DNA from: Helicobacter_J cappadocius
Lineage (GTDB): Bacteria; Campylobacterota; Campylobacteria; Campylobacterales; Helicobacteraceae
Length of the DNA stretch: 64,000 nucleotides
Direction: 5' to 3'
Assembly (NCBI RefSeq): GCF_030686155.1
Contig: NZ_JAUPEV010000002.1
Span: 164,022-228,021 of the forward strand
Shown here piece by piece: positions 25,309-34,981 of the stretch. How positions within the stretch are numbered: position 1 is the stretch's first letter; each line of letters begins with the position of its first letter. The translations under genes and the position numbers were made by a program. Below the pieces are notes generated by a model, which was not told the DNA's origin, made no database searches, and saw only the letters and a program-made list of their open reading frames with translations.

Positions 25309-26220
25309 ATGAAAATTTTATTTATGGGCACTCCTTGTTTTGCTAAAATTGTTTTGGAAAAAATCTTAGAGGACTCTACTCATCAAATTATTGGTTTATT
25401 TTCCCAGCCAGACAGACCTTTTGGCAGAAAACAAGAGTTAAAGTTTCCAGATACAAAAGAATTTTTAATTCAAAGGAAAGAAAAAATTCCAATTTTTCAA
25501 CCTGAAGTATTGGATGAAAAATGTGTGGATATAATCTCTAGTTTATCTCCGGATGTGATTTTGGTGGTTGCATATGGGAAGATATTACCCAAAAAAATAT
25601 TATCATTGAGTAAGTGCATCAATATTCACGCCTCTATTTTGCCAAAATATCGCGGAGCATCTCCGATACAGGAAATGATTTTAAATGATGACAGTGAATA
25701 TGGCGTGAGTGTAATTAATATGGAAGAATCTCTTGATAGCGGAGATATTTTAGGGGTACATTCCTTTGAAGTAAAAGAATATATGGATATTGATAGTTTA
25801 AGTAGGGTTCTAGCACAGATGGGAGCAGATCTAGTTTTAAGAATTTTACAAAATTTAAGTCATATTCAGCCTATTAGACAAATACATTCAGAAAGCTCTT
25901 ATTGTAAGAAAATACTCAAAGAAGATGGACTAATTGATTTTGGAGATGCTAAAAAAATATTTTTAAAGTCCTTAGCTTATGCATCTTGGCCAAATATATT
26001 TTTAAAAAATGGCTTGAAATTTTTTGGAATTAATCTCGTAGATGAAGATGGGAGTTTTTCTCCTGGAGAGATATTGGAGATTAGAAAAAATACTATTGTT
26101 GTAGGTTGTAAAAAGGGCATTATAGAAATAACAACTCTCCAAGCTCCGGGAAAACAAAAAATATCTGCGAGTGCCTATGTTAGAGGTAAGAGATTCGAAA
26201 TTGGGCATATACTCAAATAA
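25309..26220 (+). CDS. fmt: Methionyl-tRNA formyltransferase
   Basis: 303 residues. It formylates initiator Met-tRNA using 10-formyl-tetrahydrofolate. The N-terminal Rossmann-type catalytic domain has the HASILPKYRGASPIQ motif and the essential Asp in MEESLDSGDIL. The C-terminal OB-like domain (about 205-300) binds tRNA. It starts 25 bases after obg behind AGGAG. H. pylori has the same fmt-birA-parA-parB order. Confidence 0.95.
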   Translation: MKILFMGTPCFAKIVLEKILEDSTHQIIGLFSQPDRPFGRKQELKFPDTKEFLIQRKEKIPIFQPEVLDEKCVDIISSLSPDVILVVAYGKILPKKILSLSKCINIHASILPKYRGASPIQEMILNDDSEYGVSVINMEESLDSGDILGVHSFEVKEYMDIDSLSRVLAQMGADLVLRILQNLSHIQPIRQIHSESSYCKKILKEDGLIDFGDAKKIFLKSLAYASWPNIFLKNGLKFFGINLVDEDGSFSPGEILEIRKNTIVVGCKKGIIEITTLQAPGKQKISASAYVRGKRFEIGHILK

Positions 26221-26257
26221 AAAAACTTGATTAAAAAATATTTCTAAAGAGGTGATG

Positions 26258-26887
26258 ATGAAAATAATAGATTTTGATGAGCTCCCATCAACTCAAACAT
26301 ATCTAGTAGAAAATCTTCGATCGGGATTGCTTAAATCGCCTATTTGCATTGTTGCAAAAAAACAAAGTGCAGGAATTGGGAGTAGGGGCAATGATTGGAA
26401 ACAAGTTGAAAATGCTCTTACATTTTCTTTCTCTTATGAAATATCTAGTTTGCCTCAAGATTTACCTACTCAGAGTGCATCTATTTTCTTTGGATTTATT
26501 TTCAAAGAAACTCTAGCTTCAATGGGCTTTGATGTATGGTTAAAATGGCCAAATGATGTTTATTTCGAAGATAGAAAAATTGCAGGTATTATTGTGAATG
26601 TTTGGAAAAATAATCTTGTTTGTGGGATTGGATTAAATATTAGTGCAAGTAACTTTGCCTCATTGAAAACAACTATCGATAAAAAGGCATTTTTGGAGAT
26701 TTTTTTTGAAAAAATCAAAAATACTCTTGAATGGAAGGATATTTTTAGTAAATATGAGCTAGAATTTTACAAGAATTTTAGTTTCAGCTTCCATCATCAA
26801 AATCGCAAAATAGACCTACAAGAGGCTAAACTGTGTTCAGATGGCGGAATAGAAATAAATGGCGAGAAAATTTATAGTTTTAGATAA
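26258..26887 (+). CDS. birA: Biotin-[acetyl-CoA carboxylase] ligase
   Basis: About 209 residues from ATG 26258 (ATG 26255 and GTG 26252 are in frame; AAAGAGG fits the later ATG best). It attaches biotin to the carboxyl carrier protein. The catalytic motif is GSRGNDW and the substrate loop KWPNDVYFEDRKIAG. It has no N-terminal helix-turn-helix, so it is the non-regulatory short form. It lies between fmt and parA. Confidence 0.92.
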   Translation: MKIIDFDELPSTQTYLVENLRSGLLKSPICIVAKKQSAGIGSRGNDWKQVENALTFSFSYEISSLPQDLPTQSASIFFGFIFKETLASMGFDVWLKWPNDVYFEDRKIAGIIVNVWKNNLVCGIGLNISASNFASLKTTIDKKAFLEIFFEKIKNTLEWKDIFSKYELEFYKNFSFSFHHQNRKIDLQEAKLCSDGGIEINGEKIYSFR

Positions 26888-26901
26888 ATTGAGGTGATAA
26901 T

Positions 26902-27690
26902 ATGTGTGAGATTATAGCAGTTGCAAATCAAAAAGGTGGCGTAGGTAAAACTACTACAGCAGTGAATCTAGCAGCTTCTTTGGCTTTGGCTGAAAAAAAT
27001 GTTTTGTTGATAGATTTTGATCCTCAATCAAACGCTACAACAAGTTTGGGTTTTCGTAAAAATGATATTGAATTTGATATTTATCATGTGCTGATGGGAA
27101 CAAAAAAACTCTCTCAGATTATAAAAGAAACTGAAATGCCTTTTATGCATTTAGCACCTTCAAATATTGGTTTGGTAGGTATTGAAAAAGAATTTTATAG
27201 CAAAAAAAATGCCGGGAGAGAACTTATACTCAAAAAGAAAGTTCAAGAAGTTGTGGATTCTTATGATTTTATTATTATTGATTCTCCACCCGCACTCGGA
27301 CCTTTGACTATCAATGCACTTTCAGTAGCTAATTCAGTTATTATTCCTATCCAATGTGAATTTTTTGCACTAGAAGGGTTGGCACAGCTTTTAAGTACTA
27401 TTAAAATTTTGCGTGATTCCATCAATCCAAATTTGAAAATCAAGGGATTTTTACCTACTATGTATTCATCTCAAAATAATCTTTCTAAACAGGTTTTTTC
27501 TGACTTATCTCAACATTTTGACGAGAAGTTATTTAAAGACAAAACCAATAACAACTATATTATCGTGCCTAGAAGTATCAAACTTGCTGAATCACCAAGC
27601 TTTGGAAAACCTGTTTTGCTGTATGATGTAAAATCAAATGGAAGTGTTGCTTATCAGGCATTAGCACAAACAATACTTCAAGGGGCATAA
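26902..27690 (+). CDS. parA: Chromosome partitioning ATPase ParA/Soj
   Basis: 262 residues. The deviant Walker A KGGVGKTT is at residues 11-18, Walker A' is DFDPQSNATTSLG, and Walker B is IIIDSPPALG. It forms ATP-dependent dimers on DNA and segregates origins together with ParB. It is followed 2 bases later by parB. A parS site is not evident in the intergenic regions checked by eye. Confidence 0.95.
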   Translation: MCEIIAVANQKGGVGKTTTAVNLAASLALAEKNVLLIDFDPQSNATTSLGFRKNDIEFDIYHVLMGTKKLSQIIKETEMPFMHLAPSNIGLVGIEKEFYSKKNAGRELILKKKVQEVVDSYDFIIIDSPPALGPLTINALSVANSVIIPIQCEFFALEGLAQLLSTIKILRDSINPNLKIKGFLPTMYSSQNNLSKQVFSDLSQHFDEKLFKDKTNNNYIIVPRSIKLAESPSFGKPVLLYDVKSNGSVAYQALAQTILQGA

Positions 27691-27692
27691 TT

Positions 27693-28580
27693 TTGGCAAA
27701 AAAAAATCTGGCATTAGGTAGGGGTTTAGGTGCTATACTTAGCGAGGTTGGTCAGGCTTATGAAAACAATTTCTCTGATAATTCAGAGCTTGTAGTTGAA
27801 TTAGATGTTGATAATATCAAACCAAATCCTTATCAGCCTAGAAAACATTTCTCTGATGATTCAGTAAGTGAACTATCGCAGTCGATATCAGAACATGGGC
27901 TTTTGCAACCTATCTTAGTATATGAGGATGAAAATAACGATTATGTCTTAATAGCAGGAGAACGTCGTCTAAGAGCTACTAAACTTGCTAGTATAAAAAC
28001 GATTAAAGCCATCATTGTTGAAATGGATTTGACCAAACTTAGAGAAATTGCCTTAATTGAAAATATTCAAAGAGAAGATTTGAATATAATTGATTTAGCT
28101 AATTCGTATAGGGAGTTGATAGATGATTATCAAATTACCCATGAAGAATTGGCAAAGAGAATCAAAAAATCGAGGACACAAATAACAAATACATTGCGTA
28201 TTTTGAATCTATCTACAGAGATTCAAGAAATGCTAATAGAAGAAAAAATTTCTCAAGGTCATGCAAAAATACTAGTAGCATTAGAACAAAAAGAGCAAAA
28301 AATAGTACTAGATTCAATAGTGGGGCAAAAACTTTCAGTACGCGATACTGAGAGTTTGGTAAAAAAACTTAAAGACAGCAATGAATCCAAAGGCAAAATT
28401 GAATCTTTTGCAGATAGAAACAAATCACCAAAAACAGTATTAAACTCTGATCCCAAGATTGGAGAGTTGGTAAGTTTATTAAAAAAATACCTTATTTCTG
28501 CTTCAATAAAAAACAATCATCTTATATTAGATATTTCTGATAGATCAAAAATCAGCGAGGTCATCAAGAAATTATCCTGA
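27693..28580 (+). CDS. parB: Chromosome partitioning protein ParB/Spo0J
   Basis: 295 residues from a TTG start 2 bases after parA, with AAGGGG upstream. The N-terminal domain has the CTPase/Box II motif GERRLRATKLA and the IALIENIQREDLN stretch. The helix-turn-helix follows (TQITNTLRILNLS), and a C-terminal dimerisation domain comes after a Ser/Lys-rich linker. It binds parS and loads condensin. Confidence 0.95.
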   Translation: MAKKNLALGRGLGAILSEVGQAYENNFSDNSELVVELDVDNIKPNPYQPRKHFSDDSVSELSQSISEHGLLQPILVYEDENNDYVLIAGERRLRATKLASIKTIKAIIVEMDLTKLREIALIENIQREDLNIIDLANSYRELIDDYQITHEELAKRIKKSRTQITNTLRILNLSTEIQEMLIEEKISQGHAKILVALEQKEQKIVLDSIVGQKLSVRDTESLVKKLKDSNESKGKIESFADRNKSPKTVLNSDPKIGELVSLLKKYLISASIKNNHLILDISDRSKISEVIKKLS

Positions 28581-28596
28581 TTCAAACATTGTTTTT

Positions 28597-28621
28597 AAGG
28601 TATTTTATGCTAAAATACCTT
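28597..28621. promoter_or_regulatory. Perfect palindrome over the atp operon -10 box
   Basis: AAGGTATTTTA-TGC-TAAAATACCTT, an 11-base perfect inverted repeat with a 3-base centre. Its right arm starts with TAAAAT (28611-28616), preceded by TGC, and so doubles as an extended -10 box for the ATP synthase operon. It may be an operator, or a hairpin terminating parAB. There is no U tract after it, which slightly favours the operator reading. Confidence 0.45.
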
Positions 28622-28655
28622 AAATTTGATATTTTATATGAAACAGGGAGTTAAA

Positions 28656-29081
28656 ATGACCATAACTGTAAATCCTTATTTGATGCTCTTGGTCTTTATA
28701 GTGTTTTTGGTCAGTGTTTTTTTCTTGAATACTTGGCTTTATAGACCACTACTTAGTTTTATGGATAAGCGAGAAGCTTCCATAACTCAAGATTTACAAC
28801 ATGTGCAACAAAGCGATCAGGAAATTATTAGAATCAACGAGGAAATAAAACAAATCATCGAAAATGCACGATTGGAATCAACTCAAATTATAGAACAAGC
28901 TAGCAATGAAGCCAAACTAGAATATGAAGCCAAAATTGCAAAGAAAAAGGTTGAGTTTGCTTCAAAATTAGAAGATTTCTTTGTAGAACTAAAGAAAGAA
29001 GAGAGTGTATTAAAAGATTCTCTTGTGGCTCATATAAGCGACTTTGAGTTATCTCTTAAGACTAAAATATCTCAGATGTAG
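28656..29081 (+). CDS. atpF': ATP synthase Fo subunit b'
   Basis: 141 residues from ATG 28656 (CAGGGAG ribosome site; the frame is open further upstream). One N-terminal transmembrane helix (about 6-27) is followed by a long charged coiled coil that forms half of the peripheral stalk. With the next gene it makes the b/b' heterodimer typical of epsilonproteobacteria. It is the first gene of the cluster, which lacks atpB and atpE here. Confidence 0.9.
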   Translation: MTITVNPYLMLLVFIVFLVSVFFLNTWLYRPLLSFMDKREASITQDLQHVQQSDQEIIRINEEIKQIIENARLESTQIIEQASNEAKLEYEAKIAKKKVEFASKLEDFFVELKKEESVLKDSLVAHISDFELSLKTKISQM

Positions 29082-29092
29082 GTGGAGTTAGA

Positions 29093-29602
29093 ATGAAATA
29101 TATTTTATTATTTTTACTTGGAAGTTCGATGCTATTTGCCGCAGACGTAAATATTTCTCAAACTGATATTGTGGAGAGAACTATCAATTTCTTTATCTTT
29201 TTGGCTATTTTGTGGTATTTTGTCGCAGATAAACTCAAATATATATTTACAAATCGTCGAGAACAAATTGTTTTACGTCTCAATCAAACGCAGGAAAAAT
29301 TAAAGATAGCAAAGAAAGCAAGAGAAGAAGCCATAAAAAGGTTAGATGAAGCAAAAGAAAGAGCAACAGATATGGTTGCATTAGCAAAAAAAGAAGCTTA
29401 TTTAGTATCTCAAAAGCTAGATGAACAGTTTAAATTAGATGTTGAGAATATGATTAAAAATAATGAAGCGTTGATGGAGTTTGAACGTAAACGAATGGAA
29501 AAAAAGGTAGTTGAAGAGATTCTTTCTAGGTTGTTTCAAACAGATGCTAGTTCTTTTGATGTTTCAAAATATGTAAATATACTAAATAAAAGGGTTGCCT
29601 GA
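29093..29602 (+). CDS. atpF: ATP synthase Fo subunit b
   Basis: 169 residues. A cleavable-looking hydrophobic N-terminus (LLFLLGSSMLFAAD) is followed by a membrane helix (about 31-48) and then a long coiled coil rich in Lys, Glu and Arg. It forms the peripheral stalk with b'. It lies 11 bases after b', and its stop overlaps the atpH start. Confidence 0.93.
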   Translation: MKYILLFLLGSSMLFAADVNISQTDIVERTINFFIFLAILWYFVADKLKYIFTNRREQIVLRLNQTQEKLKIAKKAREEAIKRLDEAKERATDMVALAKKEAYLVSQKLDEQFKLDVENMIKNNEALMEFERKRMEKKVVEEILSRLFQTDASSFDVSKYVNILNKRVA

Positions 29603-30141
29603 TGGTTGAAATAATCGCTAAAAAATATGCTAAAGCTGTTGTTCAGAGTATTGGGTTTGCTGATCTTGATTCTTTTTTGCAAAATTTAAAAACAATAACA
29701 CAAGCATTTGCTTCAGATAAGTTTGTAGATATTATCGACTCACCCCATATTTCAAAAACAAAAAAACAGGATTTTTTACTTGATTTTATCGACAAGAAAT
29801 ATTCTAAATTTAATGAAATGAAGAATTTTATTAAAATATTAGTTCAAAGCAATAGAATTGATTTAATTCCATATATTTGTGATATGCTTAAGACCTACCT
29901 TGATGAGCAAAATAACTTCTATACAGGTATCTTATATACAGATAAACAGATAAAACCTGAAGATATAGAACATATTAGAAAAAATCTTTCAAAACGTTTG
30001 GATATAGATTTTAATATTGAGCAAGTAGTTACTAGCATTGAAGGTATCAAACTTGTGATTGAAGACCTGGATATAGAAATTTCTTTTTCTAAAGAATATT
30101 TCTTAAGAGAGCTTCGATCTTATATATTAAAAGCAATTTAA
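29602..30141 (+). CDS. atpH: ATP synthase F1 subunit delta
   Basis: 179 residues. It links the peripheral stalk to the top of the alpha3-beta3 ring. The N-terminal KKYAKAVVQS and the C-terminal GIKLVIEDLDIEISFS region fit the OSCP/delta family. Its start codon shares a base with the atpF stop. Confidence 0.93.
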   Translation: MVEIIAKKYAKAVVQSIGFADLDSFLQNLKTITQAFASDKFVDIIDSPHISKTKKQDFLLDFIDKKYSKFNEMKNFIKILVQSNRIDLIPYICDMLKTYLDEQNNFYTGILYTDKQIKPEDIEHIRKNLSKRLDIDFNIEQVVTSIEGIKLVIEDLDIEISFSKEYFLRELRSYILKAI

Positions 30142-30161
30142 TTTAAAAAAGGAGTTAAAAA

Positions 30162-31676
30162 GTGCTATCAAAACTAAAACCAGAAGAAATAAGTTCAATC
30201 ATCAAAGAAAGAATAGAAAATTTTGAAATCAATATTGATATAGCCGAAACAGGAGAGGTAATTGCCTACGCTGATGGGGTTGCTAGAGTTTATGGGTTGA
30301 AAAATGTTATGTCCTACGAGATGGTTGAGTTTGATACAGGAGATAGGGGACTTGCTTCAAATCTTGAAGAGGGCAGTGTGGGGGTTGTTGTTCTTGGATC
30401 TGGTAAGAATATCAAAGAAGGAACATCGGTCAAAAGATTAGGCAAATTGATGAAAGTTCCTGTTGGAGATGCTATTGTAGGAAGAGTCATCAATACTTTA
30501 GGCGAACCTATAGATGGCAAAGGTCCTATTGAAAGTGCAGAGTATCAGTTTGTTGAACAAAAAGCACCCGGAATTATGGATAGAAAATCAGTTCATGAAC
30601 CACTTCAGACAGGAATAAAAGCTATTGATGCACTCGTTCCTATTGGTAGAGGTCAAAGAGAACTTATTATTGGAGATCGCCAGACTGGAAAAACAACTGT
30701 GGCTATTGATACTATTATCAATCAAAAAGGTCAAGATGTTGTTTGTATTTATGTTGCTATTGGTCAAAAAGAATCTACTGTCGCTCAAGTTGTTAGAAAA
30801 CTTGAAGAATATGGAGCTATGGAATATACTGTTATCGTTAATGCTTCTGCTTCCGAATCTGCAGCTATGCAATTTTTAGCTCCCTATACGGGAGTAACGA
30901 TCGGAGAATATTTTAGGGATAATGCTAGACATGCTTTGATTGTATATGATGATTTGAGCAAACACGCTGTAGCTTATAGAGAGATGTCTTTGATTTTGAG
31001 GAGACCTCCTGGTAGAGAGGCATTTCCTGGAGATGTATTTTATATTCATTCAAGATTACTTGAAAGAGCTGCAAAAGTTAGCGATGAAAAAGGTGCTGGT
31101 TCTTTGACTGCATTGCCTATCATAGAGACTCAAGCAGGGGATGTTTCGGCATATATTCCAACAAATGTAATTTCTATTACCGATGGTCAAATTTTTTTAG
31201 AAACCGATTTATTTTTCTCTGGTATTAGACCTGCTATCAATGTGGGATTATCCGTTTCTAGAGTGGGTGGTGCTGCTCAAATCAAGGCAACCAAACAGGT
31301 TTCTGGTACGCTTCGATTAGATCTCGCACAGTATAGAGAATTACAGGCTTTTGCACAGTTTGCTTCAGATCTAGATGAGTCAAGCCGGAAACAATTAGAC
31401 CGAGGTCAAAGAATGATTGAAGTTCTCAAACAACCTCCGTATTCTCCATTGTCTATTGAAAAACAAGTTGTTGCTATTTATGCGGGGGCTAAGGGATTTT
31501 TAGATGATATTCCTGTTAATAAAGTCGTAAAATTCGAAGATGAACTTTACCCATTCCTAGAAGCAAAATATCCTAAAATTTTTGAAGACATTAGAATGAA
31601 AAAAGCATTGGATAAGGATTTGGAAGCTGTCTTGTCAAAAGCTTTGGATGAGTTTAAAATAAGTTTTACAGCTTGA
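30162..31676 (+). CDS. atpA: ATP synthase F1 subunit alpha
   Basis: 504 residues from GTG 30162 with AAAGGAG upstream. It is the non-catalytic nucleotide-binding subunit. The P-loop is GDRQTGKTTVA (about 169-179). Other marks are the ALVPIGRGQRELIIG and RPAINVGLSVSRVGGAAQ stretches, the latter near the interface with the catalytic subunit. Length is standard. Confidence 0.98.
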   Translation: MLSKLKPEEISSIIKERIENFEINIDIAETGEVIAYADGVARVYGLKNVMSYEMVEFDTGDRGLASNLEEGSVGVVVLGSGKNIKEGTSVKRLGKLMKVPVGDAIVGRVINTLGEPIDGKGPIESAEYQFVEQKAPGIMDRKSVHEPLQTGIKAIDALVPIGRGQRELIIGDRQTGKTTVAIDTIINQKGQDVVCIYVAIGQKESTVAQVVRKLEEYGAMEYTVIVNASASESAAMQFLAPYTGVTIGEYFRDNARHALIVYDDLSKHAVAYREMSLILRRPPGREAFPGDVFYIHSRLLERAAKVSDEKGAGSLTALPIIETQAGDVSAYIPTNVISITDGQIFLETDLFFSGIRPAINVGLSVSRVGGAAQIKATKQVSGTLRLDLAQYRELQAFAQFASDLDESSRKQLDRGQRMIEVLKQPPYSPLSIEKQVVAIYAGAKGFLDDIPVNKVVKFEDELYPFLEAKYPKIFEDIRMKKALDKDLEAVLSKALDEFKISFTA

Positions 31677-31691
31677 TATTAGGAATTGTAA

Positions 31692-32588
31692 ATGGGAAAT
31701 AACTTAAAAGAAATTAGAAAACAAATTGGAAGTGTTAAAAATACCCAAAAAACAACCCGAGCTATGAAGTTAGTTTCCACTTCAAAATTGAAAAAAGCAG
31801 AGGAGATGGCCAAACGCTCCAGACTTTTTGCAAACAAGTTAAATGAAGTATTTGATGATATATTATCAAAAATGAAAACCAGAGGATTAGAGAATATTAA
31901 CAGCAAGTATTTTCTGAACTTAAAAGATCGTGATATTAAAAAGGTAGATATTATTTTTGTTACTGCAGATAAGGGTCTTTGTGGTGGATTTAATTCTGCA
32001 ACCATTAAAGAGGTCAGCCGTCTTATGACTGAGTATAAAAATAAGGGTATCAAAGTTAGACTCAGAGGAATTGGCAAAAAGGGTATTGCTTACTTTCTAT
32101 TCAATGATATTAAAGTGTTAGATAAAATAACAGATCTAAGTTCGCTTCCTGATTTTCAAAGAGCTGCTGATTTTATAATGAAAGTTACACAAGATTACCT
32201 AGAAGGGCTTACTGATGAAGTCTTGATTGTTCATAATGGGTTTAAAAATATGATATCTCAAGAGCTGAAAGTAAAGGTAGTATTACCACTAGATTTTCAA
32301 ACACAAGATGCTTCATCAAGTATGGATGCGGTTTCAATCGAACCCGACGAGGAAGAAGATGTTGTATTGGAAGAGTTAGCTAAGAAATATATACAATATA
32401 ATATGTATTATGCTTTGATTGATTCTTTGGCTGCGGAGCATAGTGCTAGGATGCAGGCAATGGATACTGCGACAAATAATGCTGGGGAGTTGGTAAAAAG
32501 TTTGACAATTTCTTATAACAAGGCAAGGCAAGAGGCTATCACTACAGAACTTGTAGAGATTAATGCGGGCGTTGAGGCTATGAAATAA
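31692..32588 (+). CDS. atpG: ATP synthase F1 subunit gamma
   Basis: 298 residues. It is the central rotor shaft. The N-terminal helix (IRKQIGSVKNTQKTTRAMKL) and C-terminal helix (NKARQEAITTELVEI) form the coiled coil inside the alpha3-beta3 ring, and the middle Rossmann-like part contains TADKGLCGGFN. It lies between atpA and atpD, 15 bases from each. Confidence 0.97.
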   Translation: MGNNLKEIRKQIGSVKNTQKTTRAMKLVSTSKLKKAEEMAKRSRLFANKLNEVFDDILSKMKTRGLENINSKYFLNLKDRDIKKVDIIFVTADKGLCGGFNSATIKEVSRLMTEYKNKGIKVRLRGIGKKGIAYFLFNDIKVLDKITDLSSLPDFQRAADFIMKVTQDYLEGLTDEVLIVHNGFKNMISQELKVKVVLPLDFQTQDASSSMDAVSIEPDEEEDVVLEELAKKYIQYNMYYALIDSLAAEHSARMQAMDTATNNAGELVKSLTISYNKARQEAITTELVEINAGVEAMK

Positions 32589-32603
32589 AGTTAGGAGATA
32601 AAT

Positions 32604-34004
32604 ATGCAAGGAAAAATTATTCAAGTTATGGGACCAGTGGTAGATGTTGATTTTGAATCATATTTACCCGCTATTAATGAGGCATTAGATGTAAAATATG
32701 ATTTTGATGGTATTTCAAAATCTTTAGTTTTAGAGGTTGCTGCCCATCTAGGTGATAGTAGAGTCAGGACTATCGCTATGGATATGACAGAGGGACTTAC
32801 TAGGGGACAGGAAGTTCTTGCTAGAGGAAAAATGATTGAGGTGCCAGTTGGAGATCAAGTATTGGGCAGGATTTTCAATGTTGTGGGTGAGACTATTGAT
32901 GGAGGAGAACCTATAAAAAATCCAACAACTTGGCCTATTCATAGAAGTGCACCCACTTTTGAAAACCAAAGCACTAAAACAGAGATGTTTGAGACAGGTA
33001 TAAAAGTAGTTGATTTATTAGCTCCTTATTCAAAGGGTGGTAAGGTTGGTTTATTTGGTGGTGCTGGTGTTGGTAAAACGGTTGTTATTATGGAGCTTAT
33101 TCATAATGTCGCTTATAAACACAGTGGGTATTCTGTCTTTGCAGGAGTTGGTGAAAGAACTAGGGAGGGTAATGACCTTTATCATGAAATGAAAGAAGGT
33201 GGCGTTTTGGATAAGGTCGCACTATGCTATGGTCAAATGAATGAGCCACCAGGTGCGAGAAATAGAATCGCATTTACAGGTCTGACTATGGCTGAATATT
33301 TTAGAGATGAAAAAGGTCTTGATGTCTTGATGTTTATTGATAATATTTTTAGATATGCTCAATCAGGTGCTGAGATGTCTGCATTATTAGGGAGAATACC
33401 TTCTGCGGTTGGCTATCAACCCACTTTGGCAAGTGAGATGGGAAAACTTCAAGAGAGAATCGCTTCAACCAAAAAAGGTTCTATCACTTCCGTACAGGCT
33501 GTTTATGTACCGGCCGATGATTTAACCGATCCCGCTCCTGCCTCTGTTTTTTCACATCTTGATGCAACTACGGTTTTAAATAGAAAAATTGCAGAAAAAG
33601 GCATCTATCCTGCAGTTGATCCGCTTGATTCTACTTCAAGAATTCTAGATCCACAGATTGTAGGCGATGAACATTATAGAATTGCTACAGGCATTCAACA
33701 AATTTTACAAAAATATAAAGATCTTCAAGATATTATTGCTATATTGGGTATGGATGAGTTATCTGAAGAGGATAAAAAAACCGTTGAAAGAGCTAGGAAA
33801 ATAGAAAAATTCCTTTCTCAGCCATTCTTTGTTGCGGAAGTTTTTACGGGAAGTCCGGGCAAATATGTAACTCTTGAGGAAACCTTGGAAGGATTCAAGG
33901 GAATTTTAGAAGGCAAATATGATCATATTCCTGAAAATGCATTTTATATGGTAGGAAATATACAAGAGGCTATAGAAAAAGCAGAAAAAATGAAAAGCGC
34001 ATAA
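32604..34004 (+). CDS. atpD: ATP synthase F1 subunit beta
   Basis: 466 residues. It is the catalytic subunit. The P-loop is GGAGVGKTVV (about 153-162), the catalytic Glu and Arg region GERTREGNDLYHEM, and the DELSEED lever is present as MDELSEEDK. Length and motifs are standard. Confidence 0.98.
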   Translation: MQGKIIQVMGPVVDVDFESYLPAINEALDVKYDFDGISKSLVLEVAAHLGDSRVRTIAMDMTEGLTRGQEVLARGKMIEVPVGDQVLGRIFNVVGETIDGGEPIKNPTTWPIHRSAPTFENQSTKTEMFETGIKVVDLLAPYSKGGKVGLFGGAGVGKTVVIMELIHNVAYKHSGYSVFAGVGERTREGNDLYHEMKEGGVLDKVALCYGQMNEPPGARNRIAFTGLTMAEYFRDEKGLDVLMFIDNIFRYAQSGAEMSALLGRIPSAVGYQPTLASEMGKLQERIASTKKGSITSVQAVYVPADDLTDPAPASVFSHLDATTVLNRKIAEKGIYPAVDPLDSTSRILDPQIVGDEHYRIATGIQQILQKYKDLQDIIAILGMDELSEEDKKTVERARKIEKFLSQPFFVAEVFTGSPGKYVTLEETLEGFKGILEGKYDHIPENAFYMVGNIQEAIEKAEKMKSA

Positions 34005-34016
34005 AAGGTATATCTT

Positions 34017-34412
34017 ATGGAAGAGTTATTGGTTAATATTATTACCCCTTATGGGGAAATCTTTTCTGGAGAAGTTCGAAGCATTACTCTCCCTGGTTCA
34101 GAAGGGGAATTTGGCGTTCTTAGAGGACATAGTCATATGCTTTCTTTGCTCAAAACAGGTGTAATTGAGATCGAAAGAATGAATAAAACTAAAGATTTGG
34201 TCGCTATTAATTGGGGCTATGCGGAAGTAAAAGAAACTAAAGTAAATATTCTAGCAGATGGTGCAGTTGCAATTGGCGGTAAAGATGAAAATGAAATTTC
34301 TAATGCCATTTCTAGTGCAAAAAAACTTTTAGAAGAAGCTACTTCAGATAAAGTGGCGATATCAAATGTTGTATCCAGGATAGAAAACTCCGCTAGAGGT
34401 AAGATACAATGA
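34017..34412 (+). CDS. atpC: ATP synthase F1 subunit epsilon
   Basis: 131 residues. The N-terminal beta-sandwich (VNIITPYGEIFSGEVRSITLPGSEGEFGVL, shown by its PGSEGEFGVL core) is followed by a helical C-terminal hairpin. It couples gamma to the c ring and inhibits ATP hydrolysis. Its stop overlaps the start of the tolQ-like gene, so the atp and tol genes form one run. Confidence 0.95.
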   Translation: MEELLVNIITPYGEIFSGEVRSITLPGSEGEFGVLRGHSHMLSLLKTGVIEIERMNKTKDLVAINWGYAEVKETKVNILADGAVAIGGKDENEISNAISSAKKLLEEATSDKVAISNVVSRIENSARGKIQ

Positions 34413-34981
34413 CCTCCATTCAAGCCTTCTTTTATGAAAGTGGTGCAGTAACGATATTTGTAATATCTTGGTTATCTATATATTTTGTTTTGACATTATG
34501 GATTTTTGTATATAAATTTTTTTCTATTAGAGCATCAATTGAAAGAGAAAAAAAATCCCTTGATAGAATCATAAAAAATGAACAAAAACTTCCAAATTAT
34601 CCTATATTTGATATTCTTGGTACAAATGGAAATACCCCAAAAGAAATGTTACAAATCTGGAAAAATCAAGTTCTAAAATATAGCACTACAGGATTAGTCG
34701 TATTGAGTATAGTTTCATCCACAGCTCCTTTTATAGGTCTTTTTGGAACAGTGATTGAGATTTTAAATGCTTTTGGTAGGCTTGGTCTTGGTGGTCAAGT
34801 ATCATTTGATGTTATAGCACCTATTATATCTAAGGCATTGGTTGCAACTGCAGCGGGTATATTGACAGCAATTCCGGCTTATTCATTTTTTCTCCTACTT
34901 AGAAGAAAAACTTATGATTTGTCTGTATATATTCAAATGCAGATTGATGTTATTCTTTCAAAAAATATTGAGCACAAATAA
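34409..34981 (+). CDS. tolQ: TolQ/ExbB family proton channel protein
   Basis: 190 residues with three transmembrane helices, the first near 15-36 and the second and third spanning the VVLSIVSSTAPFIGLFGTV and ATAAGILTAIPAYSFFLLL regions. These are the MotA/TolQ/ExbB core. With TolR it uses proton motive force to energise TolA. H. pylori labels its counterpart exbB, but tolA, tolB and pal downstream argue for a Tol role. It overlaps atpC by 4 bases. Confidence 0.88.
   Translation: MTSIQAFFYESGAVTIFVISWLSIYFVLTLWIFVYKFFSIRASIEREKKSLDRIIKNEQKLPNYPIFDILGTNGNTPKEMLQIWKNQVLKYSTTGLVVLSIVSSTAPFIGLFGTVIEILNAFGRLGLGGQVSFDVIAPIISKALVATAAGILTAIPAYSFFLLLRRKTYDLSVYIQMQIDVILSKNIEHK

Noticed and set aside
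30588..30872. Minus-strand frame inside atpA, and similar ones inside atpD, atpG and petB
   Set aside because: Antisense shadows of well-conserved genes.
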